DNA from: Achromobacter deleyi
GTDB taxonomy: Bacteria > Pseudomonadota > Gammaproteobacteria > Burkholderiales > Burkholderiaceae_B
NCBI RefSeq assembly: GCF_902859705.1
Contig: NZ_CADIJO010000009.1
Span: 62,001 to 126,000 of the forward strand
Direction of reading: 5' to 3'
DNA length: 64,000 bases
Shown: piece after piece, positions 25,948-33,831 of the stretch
How positions within the stretch are numbered: the first letter of the stretch is position 1
Layout of the letters: every line of letters begins with the position of its first letter
Notes under the pieces: model-generated
Told to the model about the DNA's origin: nothing
The model's input: only the letters and a program-made list of their open reading frames with translations
Databases searched by the model: none
Made by a program: the position numbers and the translations under genes

Positions 25948-27438
25948 TCAGCGGCCTGGCGCGGATTGCGCGATCAACGCGGCCAGCGTCTGCGCGGCCT
26001 GGGTCATTTTGTCGAGCGCATAGCCGCCAAACCCCAGGATCAGCCCGGGGCGGCGCTGCGGCGCCTGCGCCGAATACGTCACCGACAAGGGCCGCACCGC
26101 CACGCCGGCCTCGGCCGCCTGGCGCGCCAGGCGCACGTCGTCCAGTGATGCATGCAGCCACACCAGCAGATGCACGCCCTGGTCGATGGGCTGCACCTCG
26201 GCCAGCCCGGGGGGCAGGGTCGTGCGCAGCAGGGCGATCAGGGCGCTGCGGCTGTCGGCATAGGCCTTGCGGATGCGGCGCACGTGGCGGTCCAGCAGGC
26301 CTTCGGCTATGAAGGCGGCCAGCACGTGTTGATCCGCCGTGGGCGGATGCCGGTCCATCATGATGCGCGCGCCGCAGAATGCCGGCGCCAGGTCGGGCGG
26401 CGCGATCAGGTACCCGATGCGCAGCGACGGAAACAGGATCTTGCTGAACGTGCCCAGGTAGACCACATGGCGGCTGTCCTGCCCCTGCAGCGCGGGGTAG
26501 GGGTGGCCGGCATAGCGCAGTTCACTGTCGTAGTCGTCTTCCACGATCCAGGCGTTGCGCGCCCGCGCCCAGGCCAGCAGCGCCTCGCGTCGCGGCGGCG
26601 CCATCGGCATGCCCAGCGGGTACTGGTGCGACGGCGTCACGAACGCGGCGCGGGCGTGCGGGGCACGGCGCAGGCCCTCGTCCACCCGCAGCCCGTCGGC
26701 ATCCACCGGCACCCGCACGATGCGGCCGGGCCGCCCGGTGCTTTCCAGCAGCGCCGTGATGCCCAGGTAGGCCGGGTCTTCGACCCAGGCCTGGTCGTTT
26801 TCCCCCAGCAGCACGGCGCAGGCCAGGTACAGCCCTTGCTGCGTGCCCGCCGTGACGATGACCTGGTCGGGTGTGCACACCACCGAGCGGGCGCGGCGCA
26901 CATAGTCGGCAATGGCCACGCGCAGCGACCGCAGCCCTTGTGGATCGGCGTAGCCGGCCGGCGCGCCGACCCGCGTGGCGCGCACCCGGTTGCTGAGCTT
27001 GCGCCAGCTGTCGTCGGGCGCGACCCGGCCGGTGGGCACCGAAATGGCGAAGGGCGCGGCGGGCAGCGGGTACATCGTGGCGGCGATCTCGGCGTAGCGC
27101 GCGGCGGCGGCGGGCAGCGGCCGCACATAGTCGGCGGGCGCTGCGGGGACCGTGGCGGCTCGGTTCGCGCTCTGCCGCGCCACCCGGGTGCCGCCGCCGC
27201 CTTTCGGTTGCAGCAGCCCTTCGGCGGCCAGCTGGTCGAACGCGTCGACCACCGTGCCCCGGGCCACGCCCAGCGACGCCGCGAGCAGGCGCGTGGCCGG
27301 CAGCAGCTCGCCGGGCCGCAAGGCGCCGCTGCGGATCGCGTCGCGCAGTTGCGCGGCCAACTGGCGGCCCAGCGGGCCGGCCTGGCGGTCCAGCGGCGAC
27401 AGGACGGGCAGTTCGACGGCTTTGGCGACTCGGGGCAT
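25948..27438 (-). CDS. MocR/PdxR-type GntR regulator with aminotransferase domain
   Basis: About 496 residues. The N-terminal winged helix (GPLGRQLAAQLRDAIRSGAL, PATRLLAASLGVARGTVVDAF) is joined to a fold-type-I aminotransferase domain with NDQAWVEDPAYLGI, DDYDSELRY and the PLP lysine in LGTFSKILFPSLRIGYLI. MocR regulators use PLP or its amino-acid adducts as effectors. It is the last gene of a three-gene same-strand set, 30 bp after the C-S lyase, so it may regulate that operon. Confidence 0.92.
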   Translation of the reverse strand: MPRVAKAVELPVLSPLDRQAGPLGRQLAAQLRDAIRSGALRPGELLPATRLLAASLGVARGTVVDAFDQLAAEGLLQPKGGGGTRVARQSANRAATVPAAPADYVRPLPAAAARYAEIAATMYPLPAAPFAISVPTGRVAPDDSWRKLSNRVRATRVGAPAGYADPQGLRSLRVAIADYVRRARSVVCTPDQVIVTAGTQQGLYLACAVLLGENDQAWVEDPAYLGITALLESTGRPGRIVRVPVDADGLRVDEGLRRAPHARAAFVTPSHQYPLGMPMAPPRREALLAWARARNAWIVEDDYDSELRYAGHPYPALQGQDSRHVVYLGTFSKILFPSLRIGYLIAPPDLAPAFCGARIMMDRHPPTADQHVLAAFIAEGLLDRHVRRIRKAYADSRSALIALLRTTLPPGLAEVQPIDQGVHLLVWLHASLDDVRLARQAAEAGVAVRPLSVTYSAQAPQRRPGLILGFGGYALDKMTQAAQTLAALIAQSAPGR

Positions 27439-27468
27439 GGCGACGGCGGGGCAGGGAAGAAGCAATCC

Positions 27469-28677
27469 TCATCTTACCGGCGACAAGGCCTGTTCCAGGT
27501 CGGCCAGCAGATCGCGCACGTCTTCCAGCCCCACCGACAGCCGTACCAGCGCGGGCGACACGCCCGGGCTCAGCCGCAGCGCCGGATTGACCTTCTGGCG
27601 GGCGCGGATCATGCCGGCCGTGTGGTAGATCAGCGAATCCGTATCGCCCAGGCTGATGCCGCGCGAAATGATCCGGAGCCGGTCCATCATCGGCGCCACG
27701 CCGTCATAGCCGGCCTGCAACTCGAACGACACCATGCCGCTGCCGGCCGACATCTGGCGCCGCGCAATGTCGCCGTTCGCAAACCCCGCCAGGAACGGAT
27801 AGGTCACCTTGGCCACGGCCGGGTGGCCTTGCAGCATCTCCGCCACCGCCAGCGCATTGCTGCTGTGCTGGCGCATCCGCAGGTCCAGCGTCTTCAGCCC
27901 GCGCAGCACCAGAAAGCACGACATCGGAGACGGCGTCGCGCCGGTCAGGTACTTGGCGCCCGACGCGCGGATCAGGTCGATGGTTTCGCGGTCGCCGATC
28001 ACCGCGCCGCCCAGCACGTCGCCGTGGCCGTTCAGGTACTTGGTCAGCGAATGGATCACCAGGTCCGCGCCCAGTTCCAGTGGCCGTTGCAGGGCCGGCG
28101 ACGCAAAGGTCGAATCCACGATCACCCGGGCGCCCGCGCGCTGCGCCGCCGCGGCGATGCGGGCGATATCCAGCACGTCGGCCGACGGATTGATCGGCGT
28201 CTCGAAATACACCAGTCTGGTGGCCGGCCCGATCGCTGCTGCCGTGCCCTGGGGCGTGCTCAGGTCGCCGCGCACCACCTTGATGCCAAAGCGCGGCAGC
28301 CCCTCGGTCATCAACGCGCTGGCCGTGTTGTAGATCGTGTGGTGCACGGCGATCTCGTCGCCCGCGGACAGCAGCGACAGCAGCGTGGACGCAATCGCGC
28401 CCATGCCGGATGCCGTCACCAGCGCCGCCTGGCCGCCTTCCAGCGCCGCCAGCCGCGTTTCCAGCAACTGCTGCGTGGGGTTCTGCTGGCGGCCGTAGAC
28501 ACAGCGGTCGCTTTCGCCGGTGAACACGGCGTCGAACTCGGCGGTCGACTCGAACGCGTAGGTCGATGTCAGGAACACGGGCGGCGACACCGCGCCCTGA
28601 TGGGCGGCCGGGTCGTAGCCGTGGTGGATGGCCTGGGTGGCGAAGTGAACGTCGGGGTGCGGGTCGCGCGCTTTCAT
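27469..28677 (-). CDS. PLP-dependent Cys/Met metabolism enzyme (methionine gamma-lyase/cystathionine gamma-synthase type)
   Basis: 402 residues from ATG 28677. Family signatures in order: TQAIHHGYDP, GAVSPPVFLTSTYAF, YGRQQNPTQQLLETRLAALE, ASGMGAIASTLLSLL, the PLP lysine in HSLTKYLNGHGDVLGG, and LSVGLEDVRDLLADLEQAL. YGRQQNPTQ replaces the more usual YSRxxNPT. The gene follows an amino-acid-binding protein by 37 bp, so degradation or transsulfuration of a sulfur amino acid or O-acylhomoserine is plausible; the exact reaction cannot be read from sequence. Confidence 0.9.
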   Translation of the reverse strand: MKARDPHPDVHFATQAIHHGYDPAAHQGAVSPPVFLTSTYAFESTAEFDAVFTGESDRCVYGRQQNPTQQLLETRLAALEGGQAALVTASGMGAIASTLLSLLSAGDEIAVHHTIYNTASALMTEGLPRFGIKVVRGDLSTPQGTAAAIGPATRLVYFETPINPSADVLDIARIAAAAQRAGARVIVDSTFASPALQRPLELGADLVIHSLTKYLNGHGDVLGGAVIGDRETIDLIRASGAKYLTGATPSPMSCFLVLRGLKTLDLRMRQHSSNALAVAEMLQGHPAVAKVTYPFLAGFANGDIARRQMSAGSGMVSFELQAGYDGVAPMMDRLRIISRGISLGDTDSLIYHTAGMIRARQKVNPALRLSPGVSPALVRLSVGLEDVRDLLADLEQALSPVR

Positions 28678-28714
28678 GCGGGGCTCCTGAAGTGGGCGCA
28701 AAAGGGGTTCGGGG

Positions 28715-29728
28715 TCAGCGGATCGGCCAGCCATACATCAGCCCGCCGTGCGTATACAGGGCATTCATGCCGCGTTCCAGTTTCAGCGCGCTTTGCATGC
28801 CCAGCGTGCGTTCGTAGATTTCGCCGTAATTGCCCAGTTGCTTGACGATGTTGTAGGCCCACCTGTCGTCCACCCCCAGGTTCTTGCCCAGCCCCGGCGT
28901 CACGCCCAGGATGCGCTGGATATTGGGATTGCCGGACTTCAGCTGCGCGTCCACGTTGTCTTGCGTAATGCCGTATTCCTCGGCTTCGAGCAGCGCGTTC
29001 AGCGTCCAGCGCACGGTGTTGAACCATTGCTCGTCGCCCTGGCGCACCATCGGCCCCAGCGGTTCCTTGGACAGCGGTTCGGGCAGGATCACCAGGTCGG
29101 CCTCGCCCAGGTTGCGGCGGGTGGCGGCCAGCATGGACTTGTCGGCCGTGATGGCGTCGCAGCGGCCCGCGGCAAAGCTGCGCAGGATCTCGTCGAAACG
29201 TTCCAGCACCACAGGCTTGAATTCCAGGCCGTTGCCGCGAAACCAGTCGGCCAGGTTCAGTTCGGTCGTGGTGCCCGGCAGCACGCACACGGTGGCCCCG
29301 CCCAGTTCCTTGGCGCTTTTCACGCCCAGCGCGGTATGCACCATCAGGCCCTGGCTGTCGTAATAGTTGACGCCCGTGCCGATCAGCCCCAGCGTCGTGT
29401 CGCGCGTCATCGTCTGGGTGGTGTTGCGCGTCAGCACATCGACCTCGCCCGATTGCAGCGCGGTAAAACGCGCCTGGGTGGTCAGCGGCACGATCTTGGC
29501 TTTCGTGGCGTCGCCGAACATCGTGGCGGCGATGGCGCGGCAGGTGGACACGTCAATGCCTTGCCACACGCCCTTGCTGTCGGTGTAGGCAAAGCCCGGC
29601 AGGTCGGTGGTGACGCCGCACTGCACGAAGCCGCGCTTCTTCACGGTATCGAAAGTGGTCCCGGCCTGCGCGGCGTGCGCGCAGAGCAGGGCCAGGCCCA
29701 TTGCGGTAAAGACTCTTGAAACGTTCAA
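28715..29728 (-). CDS. amino acid ABC transporter substrate-binding protein (AapJ/BztA type)
   Basis: 337 residues from a TTG at 29728, chosen because AGGGGA lies at proper spacing and the signal peptide (NVSRVFTAMGLALLCAHAAQA) begins there; the frame extends to 29785 without signal-like sequence. The mature part matches the ~340-residue general L-amino-acid receptors: FDTVKKRGFVQCGVTTDLPGF, CRAIAATMFGDATKAKIVPL, RDTTLGLIGTGVNYYDSQGLMV and CDAITADKSMLAA. No permease or ATPase of this family lies nearby, so it either uses a remote transporter or has another role. Confidence 0.9.
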   Translation of the reverse strand: MNVSRVFTAMGLALLCAHAAQAGTTFDTVKKRGFVQCGVTTDLPGFAYTDSKGVWQGIDVSTCRAIAATMFGDATKAKIVPLTTQARFTALQSGEVDVLTRNTTQTMTRDTTLGLIGTGVNYYDSQGLMVHTALGVKSAKELGGATVCVLPGTTTELNLADWFRGNGLEFKPVVLERFDEILRSFAAGRCDAITADKSMLAATRRNLGEADLVILPEPLSKEPLGPMVRQGDEQWFNTVRWTLNALLEAEEYGITQDNVDAQLKSGNPNIQRILGVTPGLGKNLGVDDRWAYNIVKQLGNYGEIYERTLGMQSALKLERGMNALYTHGGLMYGWPIR

Positions 29729-29786
29729 AGCGGTTCCCCTTGATTGCGGCCGGCCGGGAAACACCGGTCGGGCCGTCGGGCGCAAT

Positions 29787-29811
29787 GTGTCTTTCAGGAC
29801 ACTTTGTGTCC
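29787..29811. promoter_or_regulatory. overlapping GTGTC/GACAC inverted repeats upstream of the binding-protein operon
   Basis: GGACAC (29797-29802) and GTGTCC (29806-29811) form a 15-bp palindrome with a TTT centre. A further GTGTC at 29787-29791 pairs with the same GACAC over six bases. It sits 59-83 bp upstream of the TTG start at 29728 on the minus strand. Possible operator for the binding-protein/C-S lyase/MocR operon. Confidence 0.45.
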
Positions 29812-30012
29812 ATGAGGGAAAACACGGCGTCGGTGGCGCGAGAAAAACCGGGGCGGCGGGAACGGTGGACGGCTCCCTGGGGAAACGGTACTTCGGCCGC
29901 CCCGCGAACGGGAAGGCGGCCGATTCTGGTTCAGTGAAATTGCGTCAAAGTGGACTGGCGTGTGCTGCGCGGTAATGGCCGCCGACCCGCCTGCGGGCGG
30001 GATGCGCGGCGC

Positions 30013-30495
30013 CTAAGCCGCCCACAGCGCCGGCTTGACCACCATCAGGAAATACACCGCCACCATCGCCAGGAAAGCCGGGTAGCCCAGCCGTTCCCAC
30101 CACGCGGCAAAGCGCCAGTAACGCGCCGGCAAGGCGGCCGCGCCGCCGCTGTGCGCCTGGGCGGCCATCTTGGCCATTTCGTATTGCAGCCACACCACGG
30201 GCAGCCAGCACACGCCGGCCAGCAGGTACAGCCCGATCGACAGGCTGAGCCACGGCGTGGTCCAGTGCCAGCCGGCCGCATGCGCCAGCCACAACCCCGA
30301 CAAGGGCTGGAAGATCACCGCCGGCGTCGTGAACCACAGGTCGGCGCGCACCACCAGTTTCGACACCGCCGCAATCGCCGCAATATTGCCCGTGCGGTTG
30401 GCGAAGAACAGGTAGAACGCCGTGCCGAAGCCCGTGCCCACCAGCAGCACTGAAGACAGGATGTGCAGGGTCTTGATCGTGAGATACGCATTCAT
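30013..30495 (-). CDS. DUF2269-family integral membrane protein
   Basis: 160 residues with four membrane helices, opening NAYLTIKTLHILSSVLLVGTG, then FYLFFANRTG, VVRADLWFTTPAVIFQPLSG and a final YPAFLAMVAVYFLMVV. This is the DUF2269 layout; function unknown. Its ATG overlaps the end of the SDR-DoxX gene by four bases, so the two are translationally coupled. Confidence 0.85.
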   Translation of the reverse strand: MNAYLTIKTLHILSSVLLVGTGFGTAFYLFFANRTGNIAAIAAVSKLVVRADLWFTTPAVIFQPLSGLWLAHAAGWHWTTPWLSLSIGLYLLAGVCWLPVVWLQYEMAKMAAQAHSGGAAALPARYWRFAAWWERLGYPAFLAMVAVYFLMVVKPALWAA

Positions 30496-31760
30496 GGCCG
30501 GGTTTCCTCGCTGAGCAGCATGATTAACAGGGCAAGCACGGCCGCGTTTTTCAGGACCGGGCCGAAGGGATGCAGCAGGAACGCCGGCAACGCCACGGCA
30601 ATCACCACGGAATAGACCAGCACCAGCCCGGCCTGCAGGGCCCAGAGCCGGCGGCCGGGCCGCCACAGCGTGGCGATGCCCAGCCCGAAATCCAGCGCCG
30701 CCGCGCCATACAGGGCCGCCAGGGCGGGCGTGCCATGCAGGCCCACCGGCGCCAGCAGCGCCAGGCTGCCGTCCACGGGATACAGAAAAGCGCTGCACAC
30801 CGCCGTCCACAGCCAGATCAGCGCCAGCGCGCCGCGCAGCAGGCCCGGGCGCCAGGCGGCCAGGGCTTGCTGGCGCAGGGCGGGGGCATCCGCCGGGCGG
30901 ATGAAGGTGTCGATGCCGGCCGGCAGGCGGCCCAGCGCCCGGGCGGTGGCGGCGACGTCGGCCGTGTTGCCCGCCCGCAGCATCCGCCAGGTGTCGCGCG
31001 TCAGCATCGAGCCGGGCACGCGGTCCAGCAACGCCGCGCTGGCGCCGATCAGCCAGCCGGGCACGGTGACCCGCCAGGCCGGCGCAAAGCCCATCGATGC
31101 CCGATAGGCGGCCAGCATGTCGCGGTACGTGACCTCGGTGCCGCCGACCAGGTCCAATACGGCGGCGTGGTCGTCCGGGCCCGCTGTCCATCCGCGCAGC
31201 CACCGCACGACGACCTCGGCCAGCTCGTCCACCTGCATCGGGCGCAGGCGCTGAAGGCCGCCTGCTGGCAACCAATGCAGCGGCGCCGACGCCAGCGTAC
31301 GAAAGAACCGCGCCGATGCCCCTTGCGCGCCATAGACCAGCGCCGGCCGCAGAATGCAGTGCGCCACCGGCAGCGATTGCAGATGTGCGTCGGCCGCGCG
31401 CTTGCTCTGGAAGTAGGGCGTGTCGCCCGTGGCGGCGCCCAGCGCCGACAGTTGCACGATGCCCCGCACGCCCGCCTGGCAGGCCGCGTCGAACAGCGCG
31501 ATGGGCGCGCGCCGGTGAATCCGGTCGAAGGTGGCGTCGCCGCGTTCGATCAGGATGCCGGCCGCGTTCACCACCACATGGATGCCGCGCAGCCGGTCGG
31601 TCCAGGCGGCCGGGTCCATGTCCGCCAGGTAATCGATGGCGATCTCGTCGGGCTGCATGGGATGGCGCACGCCTTTCAGAACCCGGTGGCCGTCTTGCAG
31701 CAGGGCCTCGCACAGGGCCCGGCCGACAAAGCCGTTGGCGCCGCAGACCAGGATGTTCAT
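30492..31760 (-). CDS. NAD-dependent epimerase/SDR protein with C-terminal DoxX-like membrane domain
   Basis: 422 residues from ATG 31760. Residues 1-285 are an NAD(P)-binding Rossmann domain (NILVCGANGFVGRALCEALL, QLSALGA, YFQSKRAAD). From about residue 295 a four-helix membrane region follows (LALIWLWTAVCSAFLYP, ALYGAAALDFGLGIATLW, VLVYSVVIAVALP) resembling DoxX-like proteins. Coupled to the DUF2269 gene. A copy of the operator upstream of the GbsR-type gene lies 49 bp before this start, so regulation by that protein is likely. Confidence 0.88.
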   Translation of the reverse strand: MNILVCGANGFVGRALCEALLQDGHRVLKGVRHPMQPDEIAIDYLADMDPAAWTDRLRGIHVVVNAAGILIERGDATFDRIHRRAPIALFDAACQAGVRGIVQLSALGAATGDTPYFQSKRAADAHLQSLPVAHCILRPALVYGAQGASARFFRTLASAPLHWLPAGGLQRLRPMQVDELAEVVVRWLRGWTAGPDDHAAVLDLVGGTEVTYRDMLAAYRASMGFAPAWRVTVPGWLIGASAALLDRVPGSMLTRDTWRMLRAGNTADVAATARALGRLPAGIDTFIRPADAPALRQQALAAWRPGLLRGALALIWLWTAVCSAFLYPVDGSLALLAPVGLHGTPALAALYGAAALDFGLGIATLWRPGRRLWALQAGLVLVYSVVIAVALPAFLLHPFGPVLKNAAVLALLIMLLSEETRP

Positions 31761-31808
31761 GCCATTGCTCTCATCAGGTGGGTGCATCGATCGATTCTTT
31801 TATTTCTG

Positions 31809-31832
31809 TTATTTCTGTACAGACAGAAATAA
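31809..31832. promoter_or_regulatory. GbsR/MarR-type operator copy 1, upstream of the SDR-DoxX/DUF2269 operon
   Basis: TTATTTCTGT (31809-31818), four spacer bases, then ACAGAAATAA (31823-31832); symmetry extends one base each side. A second overlapping TTTCTGT half-site lies just to the left. The same 10-4-10 element recurs at 32448-32471. It lies between the SDR start at 31760 and the 3' end of the regulator gene. Confidence 0.7.
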
Positions 31833-31893
31833 CAATTTAAAAAAAGGGGCTCAAGGACGGCAATGTTGGCCAGGCCGCCCCAAGCCCGTCGCA

Positions 31894-32424
31894 TCAGCTT
31901 TTGCCGCGCCGCATCGTCTTGCTGATCTTGGCGCCCATGCCCAGCGTCTTCATCAGGGTTTCCGGTTTCATGCGCAGCATTTCGTCGGACCAGGTGGTGA
32001 GGATTTCCATGAATTCCAGCGTTTCGCGCACCCGTTGTTCGGTCAACTGGCTTTCGTTGGCCATCTCGGGGCTGGCCAGGCTGTCGCGAAGCACGGTCAG
32101 GGTGGGGTCGATCTCGCGCTGGCGGCGGCCTTCGACAATCAGCTTGAACAGTTCCCAGATGTCGGTGGACGTCTCGAAATGGTCGCGGCGGTCGTCCATG
32201 ACATGCACCACCTTGGCCAGGCGCCAGGCTTGCAATTCCTTGAGGCTGTTGCTGACGTTGGATCGCGCCACGCCCAGGGTGTCGGCGATTTCTTCCGCGG
32301 GCAAGGGCCGGCCCATCAGGTAGAGCAGGGCATGGATCTGGGCCACAGTGCGGTTCACGCCCCAGCGTGAGCCCATTTCGCCCCAGTGCAGGATGAAGCG
32401 TTCGGCGATCGGAGTCAGTTTCAT
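31894..32424 (-). CDS. GbsR/MarR-family transcriptional regulator
   Basis: 176 residues from ATG 32424. The opening (KLTPIAERFILHWGEMGSRWG) and winged helix (RTVAQIHALLYLMGRPLPAE, TLGVARSNVSNSLKELQAW, DDRRDHFETSTDIWELF) match GbsR-type MarR regulators. The C-terminal helices run to a basic end (SKTMRRGKS). A 40-bp near-perfect palindrome lies 15 bp upstream of its start, and its core recurs before the SDR-DoxX operon downstream, indicating autoregulation plus control of that operon. Confidence 0.9.
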   Translation of the reverse strand: MKLTPIAERFILHWGEMGSRWGVNRTVAQIHALLYLMGRPLPAEEIADTLGVARSNVSNSLKELQAWRLAKVVHVMDDRRDHFETSTDIWELFKLIVEGRRQREIDPTLTVLRDSLASPEMANESQLTEQRVRETLEFMEILTTWSDEMLRMKPETLMKTLGMGAKISKTMRRGKS

Positions 32425-32439
32425 GGGGCCACTGTATGA

Positions 32440-32479
32440 GGTTTCTGTTATTTCTGTCAAGACAGAAATAACAGAAACC
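32440..32479. promoter_or_regulatory. GbsR/MarR-type operator copy 2, 40-bp palindrome in a divergent promoter
   Basis: Two perfect 19-bp arms (left arm 32440-32458, right arm 32461-32479) around AA. The core is TTATTTCTGT (32448-32457), N4, ACAGAAATAA (32462-32471), identical in core and spacing to 31809-31832. It separates the regulator start (32424, minus) from the gene at 32526 (plus), so a bound dimer could control both. Confidence 0.75.
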
Positions 32480-32525
32480 GATTCGTCCGGTACGCTTGGG
32501 GTTTTCGTGTGACAGGCCCCGTGCA

Positions 32526-32993
32526 ATGACTCGACAAGACTACCAAGACACCCTGCGGCGCGTGCTCGACGCGCATACCGCCACCGCGCTGCGCACGCTG
32601 GCCGGCCTGTTTGCGCGCCTGCCCGAGAAGGCGCGCGAAATCCAGTTCGGCATCTTTCCCGACCAGGATGGCGAGGGCACGTTTTCGGTGGTGATCGGGC
32701 TGGACGGCCCCGACCTGTACGTCTTGAACAAGGCAATTGACGGCTACCGCCACGTGTTCGACGTGGTGCATGGCGAAACCGGCGTCACGCCGCGCGTGCC
32801 GTTGTTCAGGGATGAACCGGACTTCTGCGTGCAGGACGCCATCGCCGACACCGCGGCGGACTGGATCGAAGCGCTGTGGGAGCAGGGCGGCCGGGCCGTG
32901 TCGCCCCTGCCGGCCTGCATCTATGCCGACGAAGACTACGGCACGACCTTGCCCCGCGAGCTGCCGGCGGACGCCGCACGGCCGCAGCGTTGA
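32526..32993 (+). CDS. conserved-looking hypothetical protein, ~155 residues
   Basis: Starts at ATG 32526 (TRQDYQDTLRRVLDAHTATAL), 46 bp after the palindromic operator. Soluble, with AREIQFGIFPDQDGEGTFSV, a VVIGLDGPDLYVLNKAI core and an acidic DAIADTAADWIEALWE helix. No signal peptide or membrane helix. I do not recognise the family. Its position across the operator from the GbsR-type gene suggests shared control. Confidence 0.7.
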   Translation: MTRQDYQDTLRRVLDAHTATALRTLAGLFARLPEKAREIQFGIFPDQDGEGTFSVVIGLDGPDLYVLNKAIDGYRHVFDVVHGETGVTPRVPLFRDEPDFCVQDAIADTAADWIEALWEQGGRAVSPLPACIYADEDYGTTLPRELPADAARPQR

Positions 32994-33061
32994 TGGCGCT
33001 CGGCGGATAGCGGCCGGCGGAGTGCCGGCGCGCAGGTCTGGCCGCCGACCCAGGGCCGCGC

Positions 33062-33103
33062 ATTGCGGGCCACGGATTGCGGGCTACGGATTACGCATTG
33101 GCC
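33062..33103. repeat. 14-bp tandem repeat at the 3' end of the GST gene
   Basis: ATTGCGGGCCACGG (33062-33075) and ATTGCGGGCTACGG (33076-33089) are followed by a partial third copy that runs into the GST stop codon at 33091-33093. Probably replication slippage. Confidence 0.5.
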
Positions 33104-33714
33104 TGCGCCAGCGCACGCTGCACCGCCGGGCGGGCCGCCACGCGCGCCAGGTAGGCCGTCAGCTTGGGAAACGCCTTCAGGTCCACGCCGTCGCCTTCCA
33201 GCCAGCTGCCGATCGTGTACAGATACGCATCGGCCACGCTGAAGTGTTCACCCGTGACCCACGGCCCGACGATCTGCGATTCCAGGTAGGCGGCGCAGGC
33301 CGTCATCGTCTGCGGCACCTTGGCGCGCATGGATTCATGGGCGGCGGGGTCGTCGGCCCAGCGGGCGCCGCGGCGCTTGTGCGCATGGGCCACGTGGGCG
33401 GTGGATGCCAGGTAGCTGTTCAATTCCTGCAATTGGGCGAACGCGAACGGATCGTTCAGCGGCGCCAGCCCGGCCTCGGGAAAGCGCTGCGCGACGAACG
33501 TCAGCAGGGCGGGGGTTTCCGTCAGCACGCCGTGTTCGGTCTTCAGCGCGGGCACGCGGCCCTTGGGGTTGATGGCCAGGTATTCGGCGCTTTGCTGCTG
33601 CCCGGCGGCAAAGTCCAGCTTCACGACGTCGAAGTCGGCGCCGGCTTCCTGCAAGGCGATGTGGGTGGCCAATGCGCAGGTACCCGGTGCGGTATAGAAG
33701 GTCCAACGAGACAT
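33091..33714 (-). CDS. glutathione S-transferase family protein
   Basis: 207 residues from ATG 33714. The N-terminal thioredoxin-like domain (RWTFYTAPGTCALATHIALQEAG, NPKGRVPALKTEHG, LTETPALLTFVA) and all-helical C-terminal domain (FSVADAYLYTIGSWLEGDGVDL) follow the beta-type bacterial GST pattern, including a Cys near residue 11 as in PmGST B1-1. It may detoxify electrophiles or isomerise ring-cleavage products; nothing nearby settles this. Last same-strand gene after the LysR/HDAC/MFS group. Confidence 0.9.
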   Translation of the reverse strand: MSRWTFYTAPGTCALATHIALQEAGADFDVVKLDFAAGQQQSAEYLAINPKGRVPALKTEHGVLTETPALLTFVAQRFPEAGLAPLNDPFAFAQLQELNSYLASTAHVAHAHKRRGARWADDPAAHESMRAKVPQTMTACAAYLESQIVGPWVTGEHFSVADAYLYTIGSWLEGDGVDLKAFPKLTAYLARVAARPAVQRALAQANA

Positions 33715-33831
33715 GTGCGTCCTCAAGGGAAAGTGCGGGGATCGAGAGCGCCATTATCGCCAGATTGGGCGCTTGCCGGCCGCTCTGGCCGACGCCAGCG
33801 ATGATGCGCTGCGGCAATTTCCCAGGCCGCG

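Noticed and set aside
26152..28845. An 897-residue plus-strand frame opposite the MocR and C-S lyase genes
   Set aside because: Antisense shadow without recognisable domains; both minus-strand genes are complete.
30013..31713. A 566-residue frame covering the DUF2269 and SDR genes
   Set aside because: Only its tail is the DUF2269 protein; the rest is an out-of-frame, Arg/Gly/Ala-rich shadow of the SDR-DoxX gene.
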